A stretch of 33,101 bases of DNA from Candidatus Avelusimicrobium gallicola (lineage in GTDB: Bacteria; Elusimicrobiota; Elusimicrobia; Elusimicrobiales; UBA9959), in the NCBI GenBank assembly GCA_020722185.1, contig DYLH01000006.1, positions 1 to 33,101 on the forward strand, written 5' to 3'. The position numbers and the translations under genes are program-made. The notes under the pieces were generated by a model. That model was not told where the DNA came from, ran no database searches, and saw only the letters and a list, made by a program, of their open reading frames with translations. Of the stretch, positions 1 to 8,928 are shown in pieces. Within the stretch, counting starts at the first letter, position 1. Every line of letters starts with the position of its first letter.

Positions 1-229
1 TATTTTTATCCAGTCTTTTTCTAATATGCTTCTAAACAACTTGTCTTTTGCTTCTCGCATTATCTTGTCAAATTCTTTGTATATAACTTGAAATCCATTC
101 TTATTGTCATAATTGGTTTTTATAATTCCCTTCATAAGTTTCTTTTTTATAAGTCTTGTACTTGAGCCTTTGAAAAGTTTGTCATAAGCATAATATATTT
201 GCGAACAAATCCCTTATTCTTTTTGCCAC
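1..229 (-). pseudogene. Possible partial, frameshifted CDS running off the left edge (fragment ...AYDKLFKGSSTRLIKKKLMKGIIKTNYDNKNGFQVIYKEFDKIMREAKDKLFRSILEKDWIKI)
   Basis: Minus-strand open frame from about 195 to 1 with protein-like composition; a GTG-started frame at 229 (MAKRIRDLFANILCL*) stops nearby in another frame, as a frameshift would produce. Truncated by the window edge. Confidence 0.25.
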
Positions 230-232
230 TTA

Positions 233-277
233 TTTTTTGGCTCATTTACATTAGAAATGCGCTAAATTTCAGGCTCA
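233..277. repeat. Intergenic repeat copy 1 (45 bp)
   Basis: ttttttggctcatttacattagaaatgcgctaaatttcaggctca; matches 8831-8875 at 42 of 45 positions by eye. Confidence 0.8.
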
Positions 278-380
278 TAGCGTATTAGACTATTCTCTTA
301 CTTGAAATATCAATAAAATTTATGCTATTATTGATTTATTGAATTTTTTTATTTATAAAATCAATTTGGAGATTAAAAAA

Positions 381-749
381 ATGAATAAACCTAATAAATG
401 TCCCTCGTGCAATTCGAAAATATATATAACTGAATTTTGTTGCGAAAAATGTTCAACTTTAATAAAAGGCAAATTTCAATTAGGCCCTTTCGATTGTTTG
501 GATGAAAATGAAATTGAATTCGTTAAAATTTTCCTTGCCAGCGGTGGAAATATAAAAGAAGTAGAGAAAAGTCTCGCCATTTCCTATCCAACCGTTAAAT
601 CGAGACTTGAGAGAATAGTAAATAAAATGGGCATAGGTGATTATGATTTTGAAGCTAAAAATAAAAAAATGGAAATTCTAGAAAAATTGGAAAGAAGTGA
701 AATAACGGCTCAAGATGCTGTTAAAATGATAAAAGATTTGAAAAAATAG
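381..749 (+). CDS. DUF2089-like zinc-ribbon / HTH protein
   Basis: Start ATG at 381 preferred over TTG 339. CPSC...CCEKC zinc ribbon followed by HTH-like segment (KEVEKSLAISYPTVKSRLERI). Confidence 0.7.
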   Translation: MNKPNKCPSCNSKIYITEFCCEKCSTLIKGKFQLGPFDCLDENEIEFVKIFLASGGNIKEVEKSLAISYPTVKSRLERIVNKMGIGDYDFEAKNKKMEILEKLERSEITAQDAVKMIKDLKK

Positions 750-765
750 TTTTCACGTGAAAACT
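748..765. promoter_or_regulatory. parS: parS-like centromere site 1
   Basis: Perfect 18-bp palindrome AGTTTTCACGTGAAAACT with TTTCACGTGAAA core of bacterial parS, 1.1 kb upstream of parA; overlaps the stop codon of the preceding gene. Confidence 0.85.
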
Positions 766-791
766 TTATTTATGTGTTTTTGGGAGATTTT

Positions 792-1160
792 ATGGATCAG
801 GAAAAACTTAAAATACTACAAATGATTGAAAATGGAAGGATTAACTCTTATGAAGCTATGGAATTGCTTTCAGTTTTATCTGAAGATAATGACGGTGTTA
901 ATTTGAATATCTCCAGGGTGAGAAGAAAGGGGAAAAAACTAAAGATAGAAATAATTTCTGACGATAAAAAAAGAGATATTGTTATTGATGTCAATGAGAT
1001 TTTCGTGTCTGCTGTCATGAATAGGATAAATACGGAGCTGAAATATAATGGAATAAACTTGTCAACTGATGATTTGAAATTAGTGAAAGATAAGATTATG
1101 TCTGGAAGGAAGATGAAATTAGAAAAAGAACAGGGCATGATCAGTTTATACATCGATTAA
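792..1160 (+). CDS. SHOCT-like domain protein of unknown function
   Basis: Start ATG 792 after GGGAG; N-terminal MDQEKLKILQMIENGRINSYEAMELLSVL resembles the short SHOCT-like helical motif. Confidence 0.5.
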   Translation: MDQEKLKILQMIENGRINSYEAMELLSVLSEDNDGVNLNISRVRRKGKKLKIEIISDDKKRDIVIDVNEIFVSAVMNRINTELKYNGINLSTDDLKLVKDKIMSGRKMKLEKEQGMISLYID

Positions 1161-1180
1161 AAATATCTTTTGGAGGAAAA

Positions 1181-1774
1181 ATGCAAAAACTTTTTTCAAT
1201 GGATATAGTTGAAGTAAGGCAAAAAAAGGAGTGGCTTGAAATCCTCAGTGGATTCGAGGGGAAAAATAGATATGTAGTGAAAGATTCCTATGGCAATGAT
1301 ATTTATCTCGTTGGAGAAAAGAGTTCTTTTTGGGCTAGAATTTTTTTGCAATTCTTGAGGTCGCTTGAACTGCATATCATAAATCCGGAAGGGATTGGAG
1401 TACTTAAAATAATTAAGCCATTTAGATTCTTTTTTTATGAGGCGAGGATTGAAGATTTTACTGGAAAGTGTTATGGGAAGGTTAAAAGGATATTCTCTTT
1501 TGCCATTAAGGATATATCGGTAGAGACTCCGGATGGTGTGGAATATTATAGAATTAAAAGCAGTATTATGCATCCATGGACATTGAAAGTATATAGAAAT
1601 GGACAAGAGGTTGGGGAGATTGTTAAGAAATGGTCTGGTATAGGAAAGGAAATGTTTACTGATGCGGATAATTTTACCCTAAAATTCCCCTCAGGGACAA
1701 GTCTTGAAGAGAAAGTTTTGCTTTTAGGGGCATTGTTTTTTGTAGATTTGGTATATTTTGAAGGGAAAAACTGA
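1181..1774 (+). CDS. Scramblase / LURP-one-related family protein
   Basis: 197 aa, SD GGAGG upstream; repeated beta-rich pattern (YVVKDSYGNDIYLVGE..., LKVYRNGQEVGEIVKKW) typical of phospholipid-scramblase-like proteins. Confidence 0.55.
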   Translation: MQKLFSMDIVEVRQKKEWLEILSGFEGKNRYVVKDSYGNDIYLVGEKSSFWARIFLQFLRSLELHIINPEGIGVLKIIKPFRFFFYEARIEDFTGKCYGKVKRIFSFAIKDISVETPDGVEYYRIKSSIMHPWTLKVYRNGQEVGEIVKKWSGIGKEMFTDADNFTLKFPSGTSLEEKVLLLGALFFVDLVYFEGKN

Positions 1775-1778
1775 AAAT

Positions 1779-1807
1779 TTGACTTAAAAATCATTTTTTT
1801 GTAGCAT
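1779..1807 (+). promoter_or_regulatory. Candidate parA promoter (TTGACT-17-TAGCAT)
   Basis: -35-like TTGACT 1779-1784, 17-nt spacer, -10-like TAGCAT 1802-1807, immediately upstream of the second parS-like site. Confidence 0.35.
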
Positions 1808-1819
1808 AAAGCGTGTGGA

Positions 1820-1837
1820 AGTTTTCACGTGAAAACT
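1820..1837. promoter_or_regulatory. parS: parS-like centromere site 2
   Basis: Identical 18-bp palindrome AGTTTTCACGTGAAAACT, 49 bp before the parA start. Confidence 0.88.
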
Positions 1838-1886
1838 GATTTGTGCCAAACTTTGATTGTTCCTGTCTGGCACTTTTGGAGAAAAT

Positions 1887-2726
1887 ATGGCTGAAACAGT
1901 GGTAATAGCTAATCAAAAAGGTGGAGTTGGCAAAACTACCACTGCTATAAATCTTGCAGTGGCTCTTGCCGCTCTGGATTTTGAGACTTTGATATTGGAC
2001 CTTGATCCTCAGGGTAATGCTACTTCAGGACTTGGTATTGAAATGAGCAAGGATATGCCGGGCATTTATGATGTTTTATCTGAAAATGCCTCTTTAGAGC
2101 AAGCTATAAAACAAACATCCATAGAATGGTTGGATATATTGCCGACCAATCACAATCTAGCCGGAGCTGAAATAGAGCTTGTGAGTGAGTTTTCCAGAGA
2201 ATCTGTGCTAAAAAGGTGCCTGGCACCGTGTAAGGATATGTATAAGTTCATCATCATAGACTGCCCGCCTTCTCTTGGATTGTTGACTGTGAACGCCTTG
2301 ACAGCGGCAGATTCTGTTATAACTCCCGTGCAATGTGAGTATTACTCTATGGAAGGACTTACATATTTCACTAATACAGTGGATAAGATAAAGCAAGCGC
2401 TGAATCCGGGATTAAAAATAGATGGTGGTATAATAACGATGTTTGATTCAAGGATAAATTTGGCAAATCAGGTTCTCAATGAAATTTCAAAATACTATGG
2501 AGAGAAACTTTATAAAACTGTTGTACCGCGCAATGTTCGCCTTGCGGAAGCTCCCAGTTTTGGTCAACCAATTTTTATCTATGATCCCAGCTCTCGCGGA
2601 GCTCAAGCATATAAGAATTTAGCTCTGGAATTTCTCTCAAGAAGAGGAATCAATGTGGAATCATATAAGAAATCTGAAATATACGTCAGTGAAGAAGCAG
2701 AAATAGAGTATGACTACGGAGAATGA
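1887..2726 (+). CDS. parA: Chromosome partitioning ATPase ParA/Soj
   Basis: MAETVVIANQKGGVGKTTTAINLA deviant Walker A; LDLDPQGNATSGLG; IIIDCPPSLGLLTVNAL. ATG 1887 preferred over the upstream 1857 start. Confidence 0.95.
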   Translation: MAETVVIANQKGGVGKTTTAINLAVALAALDFETLILDLDPQGNATSGLGIEMSKDMPGIYDVLSENASLEQAIKQTSIEWLDILPTNHNLAGAEIELVSEFSRESVLKRCLAPCKDMYKFIIIDCPPSLGLLTVNALTAADSVITPVQCEYYSMEGLTYFTNTVDKIKQALNPGLKIDGGIITMFDSRINLANQVLNEISKYYGEKLYKTVVPRNVRLAEAPSFGQPIFIYDPSSRGAQAYKNLALEFLSRRGINVESYKKSEIYVSEEAEIEYDYGE

Positions 2727-2747
2727 TTATATCTAATTGGAGGAAAT

Positions 2748-3614
2748 ATGAGAAAAGCTTTAGGTAAAGGTATAGACGCGCTTATATCGAGAGTTCAAGA
2801 AAATGATATTGCGCTCCAAAATATAAAACAAATTTCTGTCAGTGATATAGTGCCTAATAGACTTCAGCCTCGTCAGGATTTTGATGAGGAGTCAATAAAA
2901 GAACTTGCCGCCTCTATAAAAAAGCATGGTCTGGCCCAGCCTATAATTGTTCAAGAAATTGGATATGGCAAGTATGAGATAATAGCTGGAGAAAGGCGAT
3001 ATAGAGCTTGTAAGTATTTGGAAATGTCTAAAATAGATGCTATAGTAAAGAAAAATATTGAGGATGAAAAAAAATTGGCTATTGCTCTGATAGAAAATAT
3101 TCAAAGGGAAAATTTGAATCCTGTTGAACAGGCTATGGCGTACAAAAAATTGATGGATGAGTATAAGATGAATCAAAGCGAAATAGCTGAGTTTTGTGGC
3201 AAGTCCAAATATGCTGTATCTAATTCTATAAGAATACTTGAGTTGGAGGAAGATATTCTGAACGCTTTGAGAAATACATCCACAACTAAATTTACCGAAG
3301 GCCATGCAAGAGCTTTATTGGGGGTGCCAGACAAAGAGGAAAGAAAGAGAATATTTGATAGAATAATTTCTGAAAAGCTTTCGGTGAGAGATATAGAGGA
3401 TATTTCAAAATCATATCACACTCCCACACAGAGGAAGGCAAAAAATTCTTCTAAGAAAAGCCCTGAAATTCAGGAAATGGAAAAAGAGCTCGAAAGAACT
3501 CTTGGCACTAAGGTAGAGATAATGTGTGGGGCTGATCCCAGAGTGGGTAAAATTGTGATACACTATTATTCTCTGGAAGATTTTGATAGAATAAGCGGGA
3601 AATTGAGAAGATAA
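2748..3614 (+). CDS. parB: Chromosome partitioning protein ParB/Spo0J
   Basis: LGKGIDALI, NRLQPRQDFDEESIKELAASIKKHGLAQPIIV, YEIIAGERRYRA (ParB nucleotide-binding motif), HTH MNQSEIAEFCGKSKYAVSNSIRIL. Confidence 0.95.
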   Translation: MRKALGKGIDALISRVQENDIALQNIKQISVSDIVPNRLQPRQDFDEESIKELAASIKKHGLAQPIIVQEIGYGKYEIIAGERRYRACKYLEMSKIDAIVKKNIEDEKKLAIALIENIQRENLNPVEQAMAYKKLMDEYKMNQSEIAEFCGKSKYAVSNSIRILELEEDILNALRNTSTTKFTEGHARALLGVPDKEERKRIFDRIISEKLSVRDIEDISKSYHTPTQRKAKNSSKKSPEIQEMEKELERTLGTKVEIMCGADPRVGKIVIHYYSLEDFDRISGKLRR

Positions 3615-3626
3615 AAAGGGCAATAA

Positions 3627-4646
3627 ATGAAAAAATATTATGTTAACTTATTTTTATCCCTCTTTTTTTTGAATCCCCTCTATGCTCAACACTCAAACAA
3701 ATATCCTCCACTAAAATATATAATGCAGCTAAGCGATATCGGGAAGTATTATCTGTATGCTAATTCTGGATTTAATGCAGATTGGTATGTTGGATATAAT
3801 AATTGTTGGATAGTTAAATTGCCGCCGGTTAAAAAGGATGGTTTTGAAAGGGCATATATAGGGGCTAAATTGGGACGAGCAAAGTTGGATAAAGATTTTT
3901 CTCCAATAGAGGGCAAAATATATGTAGCTATTTCGGATAGACCTTCCTTTGGTGGTAATTTAGGGTATTTTTTGGCAGATTCATTTGAAATACCGAAAGA
4001 ATCGCCAGAAAATGAAAGTGTGAGTGGTGTTGATAGCGCAAAATGGTTTTGGTTTCTTGTCCCCATGAACCAGATAAATCCTGAGAAGGATAATTACATA
4101 GCCATATGGTCGCCTTCAGACACTTTCACTTCAAGTAAAAATGCTCCGATAATAGCGGCTGGGTATGGCCAGAGTGAAGAGGAAAATGTCTGGCTTAATC
4201 GTTCTATAAAGGGCTCTGCGCCTGTGGGCGCCAATGCCCTTGAAATGTCTATTTCAGGGATAAAACCGGCTGTGGCTATTAAGCTTGTGCCAAAAAATGA
4301 ATACAGGGTAATAATAAAAAATTTTTCAGCTGAGATAAGCAATGAGGAAGTTGTGGCAACTTTTTCAGTTGTTGGGGTGGATATACAGAAGGCCTGGCTG
4401 GAACTGTCCTATGATAAGTTTGAATGGCAGAAAATTTCTAGCTTCATGTACAATCCCCCGTATTCCATAACGCTTAAGAGGAGTGATTTGCCAGATGAGA
4501 TGTTTTATTTGCGAGCGGCGGCAAGAGATTCTTACGAAAACAATGGATACAGTAGCGAGTTAATAATCCCGGCTGTAGAGAAACAATCTGAAGTAAAACC
4601 TGAAGTGCAGAATAAATCAGAAGAGAATACATCGGAGAGCAAATGA
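3627..4646 (+). CDS. Secreted protein of unknown function
   Basis: N-terminal signal peptide MKKYYVNLFLSLFFLNPLYAQ; 339 aa; no family recognised. Confidence 0.7.
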   Translation: MKKYYVNLFLSLFFLNPLYAQHSNKYPPLKYIMQLSDIGKYYLYANSGFNADWYVGYNNCWIVKLPPVKKDGFERAYIGAKLGRAKLDKDFSPIEGKIYVAISDRPSFGGNLGYFLADSFEIPKESPENESVSGVDSAKWFWFLVPMNQINPEKDNYIAIWSPSDTFTSSKNAPIIAAGYGQSEEENVWLNRSIKGSAPVGANALEMSISGIKPAVAIKLVPKNEYRVIIKNFSAEISNEEVVATFSVVGVDIQKAWLELSYDKFEWQKISSFMYNPPYSITLKRSDLPDEMFYLRAAARDSYENNGYSSELIIPAVEKQSEVKPEVQNKSEENTSESK

Positions 4647-5641
4647 AAAGAAAATGGAAAGTGGCTGTGGTCGGCGCATCTGGAATGGTGGGGGGAGAAT
4701 TACTGCACTTGCTTGAAAAAAGAAAATTTCCAATTTCCTCTATAGGAATGTTTTCTTCTGGCAGAAAAGATTCATTTGTCTTTTTCAAAGGGAAAAAATA
4801 TAAGTGTGAAAAAGCTGATTTAGAAAAACTATTCGCTTATGAAATTGTTTTTTTTGTAAGCAATGAAGAGGTTTCAGAAAAATACGCTTTCAAACTGGCA
4901 GAAAAGGGCATATGGTGTATAGATGATTCTTCAAGATTTAGAATGGATCCAAAAGTTCCTCTTGTAATCCCAGAGATAAATGCTCATTTGATAAATGCCA
5001 GCAATAAGGTCATAGCCGGGCCAAATTGCACATTGACGCCTCTTGCTGTGGGGTGCGCCAGAATACACAAAAAGTACGGCATTGAGGAGATAAGGCTTTC
5101 CACTTACCAGGCAGTTTCTGGTGCGGGGCGAAGGGCGCTTGAGCAACTTTTCAATGAGATAGCCAATAAAGAAGGCAAGAGAAATACTTCTTATGAAAAA
5201 GTTCTGCCTCAACAAATAGCTTTTAATGTTATACCTCAAGTCGGTGATTTTGATAAAGATGGCTTTAGTTCAGAAGAGAATAAGGTGGCCAATGAGCTCA
5301 GGAAAATATGGAATGATGAGGATATTGAGATAAGTGTAACTGCTGTGCGTGTGCCCACAATACGCGTACACTGTTTGTCTGCATGGGTGAAGACTAAAAA
5401 AGCGTGGACTAAAAAAGATTTGGAGAAAGAATTTTTAAAGACTCCAGGCGCCAGATATGTAAGATCTCCAAAATATCCAACACCGATAAGCATGGCAAAA
5501 AGTTATGAAGTTTCAATTTCTAGGCTGAGGGAAACTGGTATAAAAAATGAATTTTGTGTGTGGCTTGCTGGGGACAATCTATACAAGGGAGCTTCGCTAA
5601 ATTCTGTTCAGATAGCTGAGAAGATTGCTTATGGCAAATAA
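4643..5641 (+). CDS. asd: Aspartate-semialdehyde dehydrogenase
   Basis: VAVVGASGMVGGELLHLL, GPNCTLTPLAVG with catalytic Cys, STYQAVSGAGRRALEQL, RVPTIRVHC; overlaps upstream ORF by 4 bp. Confidence 0.93.
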   Translation: MKRKWKVAVVGASGMVGGELLHLLEKRKFPISSIGMFSSGRKDSFVFFKGKKYKCEKADLEKLFAYEIVFFVSNEEVSEKYAFKLAEKGIWCIDDSSRFRMDPKVPLVIPEINAHLINASNKVIAGPNCTLTPLAVGCARIHKKYGIEEIRLSTYQAVSGAGRRALEQLFNEIANKEGKRNTSYEKVLPQQIAFNVIPQVGDFDKDGFSSEENKVANELRKIWNDEDIEISVTAVRVPTIRVHCLSAWVKTKKAWTKKDLEKEFLKTPGARYVRSPKYPTPISMAKSYEVSISRLRETGIKNEFCVWLAGDNLYKGASLNSVQIAEKIAYGK

Positions 5642-5680
5642 AGAATTACTGAATGGATAATTTTTTCTGTCATATCGGTT

Positions 5681-5971
5681 TTGCTTATACTCTTTGCGTC
5701 TTATTCGGATGATATTTTCTGGAATCTTTTTGCCATTGCTTTTGTAGTGTTTGGGGTAATCGCTTTGCTCATTTATATTGAGCTACACTCATACCGCTAC
5801 TTTAAGCCTGATGAAGATGAAGAAATAGATGATACAATTGAGGAACAAAAAGTTGCTGGCAAAAATAAAGTCATAGATTTAAAAGCCAAGTTGGCTTACT
5901 TTGCGTTTGCATATATAAAGTTCACAAAATCATGCCACTGTGTGGCTTTTTCAAATTCAAATGTGGAATAG
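5681..5971 (+). CDS. Small membrane protein of unknown function (start uncertain)
   Basis: Hydrophobic N-terminus (WNLFAIAFVVFGVIALLIYIE) then acidic tail. Only TTG 5681 as common start; frame is open back to the asd stop, so an ATT start at 5645 is also possible. 3' end overlaps the convergent gene. Confidence 0.4.
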   Translation: MLILFASYSDDIFWNLFAIAFVVFGVIALLIYIELHSYRYFKPDEDEEIDDTIEEQKVAGKNKVIDLKAKLAYFAFAYIKFTKSCHCVAFSNSNVE

Positions 5972-7266
5972 GGTGTTTCAAATATAGCTTCCAATTTTGC
6001 CTGTGCTACTCTTGTTTCAGCCGGTGGCACATATATAGATATTCCACCAGCATCTGATAGAGATTTTCCTGTTCTATCTGAGCCATAGGCCCCCTTGTAT
6101 ATGACAAGCTGGCTTGAGATAAATCTCTTCAATTCTTCTATCTTTGACTTTAGAGCATCTGCATCTGGACCAGTCTTGGTGAGATTTCTGCCCATTATAT
6201 CTGCAAACTGATACAAATCCGCAAAGAAAGATATTGTTTTATTTCCATCATCCGGGCCGAGTATGTCAAATCTCAAGACTTCTGTTCTGGCTTTTTTTAT
6301 AGCTTCTAAGTCGTTTACCTTCATTGATAGTTTAGCAAAATCTGATACCATAGCATTGAGCGTGTTTATCTTTGAGCTTCGTATGGCGCTTAACATCGCA
6401 GCCCTCTTTATGTATGTGTAGAATTGCTTATAGGACTCTACCATTACAGCGCCAAGTTCTTCTGAAGACATCGAAGGCTTTTTAGACAGCGCGCCCAGCC
6501 AGAGATTATACGGATATCCTGTGCCGGGTATGGTCTCTTCAGAGCCAACTATGACATCTGTATTGTCCTTTAGTTCAGAAACCACTTCGCTCATCTGCAT
6601 GAGACAGGCATCAAAAGCAAGGACATTTACTTTGCCAGCTTCTCTAAGTATGTCTCCTATCTGTTTTGTCCTTATGTAATTGCCAGTCTCATCGTCAAAT
6701 GAAATTCCCTTATTAGTGCTCTTCTTTGTTTGTTGAGGATCCATCCACCCCGTTCCATGATCCCAAAGAATCAGGGCATATTTCTGTGCTGGATAGGCTC
6801 TTTTAGTCCATTTGACAAAATTGACAACCTGCTTGTAGTCGCCCATATCATAAGCTGCCTGTTGATATACTATTTGGGAATTGATATGTTCTGTGTCAGT
6901 GTCCTTTTTGACCAGATATCTTCTCACCCCGGTCCAATTTCCGTCAAGGTCTGTGTCTCCCTCAGCCTGACCATTCATCCTGCCCATTTCAGTCACTATG
7001 TTTATGTCCTTATTTGAACCCACCGATTCCATTTGGTTCATGTTTAGAAGTCCAGCCGCTTCAAGATTGTTTTTGCCGTTCATGAAAACCATTATTGTCC
7101 ATTTCTTTGTGACAGCTCTATCGGGAGTTTCTATATCAATTGTTTTCTGTGGCACCGGCAAGCTTATTTGATCCAAAGAATCTATAGAAAAGGATGGATT
7201 GAATTCTTCGGCATAAGTCAAAGTTATAAAGAAAAGTGAGGAGAGGAAGGCATTTGCTATTTTCAT
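5896..7266 (-). CDS. Clostripain-like cysteine protease (peptidase C11), secreted
   Basis: Start MKIANAFLSSLFFITLTYAEE at 7266 with GGAGG SD; WTIMVFMNGKNNLE, LWDHGTGW (His), FDACLMQM (Cys), GSEETIPGTGYPY. Confidence 0.88.
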   Translation of the reverse strand: MKIANAFLSSLFFITLTYAEEFNPSFSIDSLDQISLPVPQKTIDIETPDRAVTKKWTIMVFMNGKNNLEAAGLLNMNQMESVGSNKDINIVTEMGRMNGQAEGDTDLDGNWTGVRRYLVKKDTDTEHINSQIVYQQAAYDMGDYKQVVNFVKWTKRAYPAQKYALILWDHGTGWMDPQQTKKSTNKGISFDDETGNYIRTKQIGDILREAGKVNVLAFDACLMQMSEVVSELKDNTDVIVGSEETIPGTGYPYNLWLGALSKKPSMSSEELGAVMVESYKQFYTYIKRAAMLSAIRSSKINTLNAMVSDFAKLSMKVNDLEAIKKARTEVLRFDILGPDDGNKTISFFADLYQFADIMGRNLTKTGPDADALKSKIEELKRFISSQLVIYKGAYGSDRTGKSLSDAGGISIYVPPAETRVAQAKLEAIFETPYSTFEFEKATQWHDFVNFIYANAK

Positions 7267-7291
7267 AAAACCTCCATTAACTTCATAGATT

Positions 7292-7319
7292 AGTTTAGCA
7301 GAGTTTATTGACTTGTCAA
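7292..7319 (-). promoter_or_regulatory. Candidate promoter of the minus-strand C11 protease (TTGACA-16-TAAACT)
   Basis: Minus strand: TTGACA (7319-7314), 16-nt spacer, TAAACT (7297-7292), 26 bp upstream of the start. Confidence 0.45.
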
Positions 7320-7380
7320 GTGTCTCAGTCCCATAAATCAATAGACTAAAGGGCCTAAATCATTTTAGGTCTAAATACTG

Positions 7381-7408
7381 TTGACCAAAATCAGATAAAT
7401 GATAGAAT
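7381..7408 (+). promoter_or_regulatory. Candidate promoter of the plus-strand C11 protease (TTGACC-16-TAGAAT)
   Basis: TTGACC 7381-7386, 16-nt spacer, TAGAAT 7403-7408. Confidence 0.5.
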
Positions 7409-7440
7409 TTAACTAACTTGTATAAAAGGAGGCGTATATA

Positions 7441-8721
7441 ATGGATAAAATAAAAGCAGCAGTAAGCTTGCTTTTCTTAGCTTCGCTTTCTATGGCGGAA
7501 GTGAACTTTGACAGCGGCAAAGGTGTCAACATAGCTAGTGAGATGAAAAATGTTGACGGTATTCCGGTCCCTTCTTCAATTGATAATCCTATGTCTAAGG
7601 ATCAAAAGGAATGGACTGTAATGGTTTTCCTCAATTCCAAAAATAACTTGGAACGATTTGGAATTAAGGATATGAATGAGATGGAAATGGTGGGATCTTC
7701 TGATAAAGTGAACATAGTCGTAGAAATGGGGAGACTGGCTGGTTATGACTCATCCAATGGCGACTGGAAAGGTGTAAGGAGATTTCTGGTTGAAAAAGAT
7801 GCTGATACCAATATTGTAAATTCGCCAGTCGTTCAAGATTTAGGTGAAGTGGATATGGGTGATTACAAGAATCTCATAGAATTTGTCAAATGGGCCAAGA
7901 GCGCCTATCCGGCCAAAAAATATATGCTCATAGTGTGGAATCACGGCTCTGGCTGGGAGAAGAGCAGGGGCATAGTCACTAAGGGTATCTCTTATGATGA
8001 TGTTAGTGGAAATCACCTGACAACACCTCAGCTTGGCATAGCCCTTAAATCAGTCGGTAAAATTGATGTGTATGGATCTGATGCTTGCCTTATGCAGATG
8101 GCTGAAGTCATATATGAAATAAAGGACAATGTTAAATATATAGTAGGTTCGGAAGAGACTGAGCCCGGCGATGGTTACACATACAATGATTTGCTTGCTC
8201 CTCTCATAGCCAAGCCTACAATGGGAGCGGCCGAGCTTGCCAAACTTACGGTGGATGCCTATAGTGATCATTACAAAAATCAGGGAGAGGGATCAACTCA
8301 GTCATATGTAAGAGCTGAAAAAGTGGATGAATTCCTTAAACTGGTAAATGATTTTGCTTATGCCACAAGCCAAAGCGGAGAAAAGCAGATTATAAAGGAT
8401 GCAGTAAATCAGGCCCAAAGCTATGCTATAGCTGAAAATAAGGACTTCTATCATTTTCTTTCGCTTGTGGTTGGCAAGACACAAAATGCGGATGTCAAAG
8501 CTAAAGGCCAGGCTCTTATGACTTTTATAAAAGACAAATTAGTTGCCCATAGCAGACACACTGATAGCCAAGGTGGATGGTGGGGACCTGTCTCTTATGA
8601 AAATTCTCATGGTGTATCTGTGTACTTACCCTCTTCAGGAATGGGTGCTGGTTATGATGAGCTTGGTTGGTCTAAATATTCAAATTGGGATGAATTCATA
8701 AAGTGGTATCAAGCTCAATAA
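7441..8721 (+). CDS. Clostripain-like cysteine protease (peptidase C11), secreted
   Basis: Signal peptide MDKIKAAVSLLFLASLSMAE; WTVMVFLNSKNNLE, VWNHGSGW, GSDACLMQM, GSEETEPGDGY; paralog of the divergent gene. Confidence 0.88.
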   Translation: MDKIKAAVSLLFLASLSMAEVNFDSGKGVNIASEMKNVDGIPVPSSIDNPMSKDQKEWTVMVFLNSKNNLERFGIKDMNEMEMVGSSDKVNIVVEMGRLAGYDSSNGDWKGVRRFLVEKDADTNIVNSPVVQDLGEVDMGDYKNLIEFVKWAKSAYPAKKYMLIVWNHGSGWEKSRGIVTKGISYDDVSGNHLTTPQLGIALKSVGKIDVYGSDACLMQMAEVIYEIKDNVKYIVGSEETEPGDGYTYNDLLAPLIAKPTMGAAELAKLTVDAYSDHYKNQGEGSTQSYVRAEKVDEFLKLVNDFAYATSQSGEKQIIKDAVNQAQSYAIAENKDFYHFLSLVVGKTQNADVKAKGQALMTFIKDKLVAHSRHTDSQGGWWGPVSYENSHGVSVYLPSSGMGAGYDELGWSKYSNWDEFIKWYQAQ

Positions 8722-8757
8722 AAATTGTGTTTTGAGAAAGGGTGTGGTAAATAATAG

Positions 8758-8795
8758 TTGCGGGGAACCTTTATTCGGTTCCCCGCAAAATTTTT
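8758..8795 (+). terminator. Rho-independent terminator
   Basis: Perfect 12-bp stem TTGCGGGGAACC / GGTTCCCCGCAA (8758-8769, 8777-8788) with 7-nt loop, followed by aaTTTTT. Confidence 0.88.
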
Positions 8796-8830
8796 AATGA
8801 GTAGTCAGGATTTCCGCCTTCCAAACCTTG

Positions 8831-8875
8831 TTTTTTGCCTCATTTACATTAGAAATGCTCTAAAATTCAGGCTCA
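8831..8875. repeat. Intergenic repeat copy 2 (45 bp)
   Basis: ttttttgcctcatttacattagaaatgctctaaaattcaggctca; 42/45 match to 233-277. Confidence 0.8.
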
Positions 8876-8928
8876 GTAGACAATTCTAAGGGCTCCTTTT
8901 ATTTAATAATGTGATAAAATACATTTAT

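Noticed and set aside
848-1153. Minus-strand ORFs opposite confident genes (e.g. 848..1153, 1196..1606, 2892..3305, 15816..16283, 31045..31374)
   Set aside because: Shadow ORFs antisense to genes with recognisable protein motifs; their translations lack domain-like features.
8758-8795. 12-bp inverted repeat as a mobile-element end or protein site
   Set aside because: GC-rich stem, short loop and T-run directly after a stop codon fit a rho-independent terminator better.
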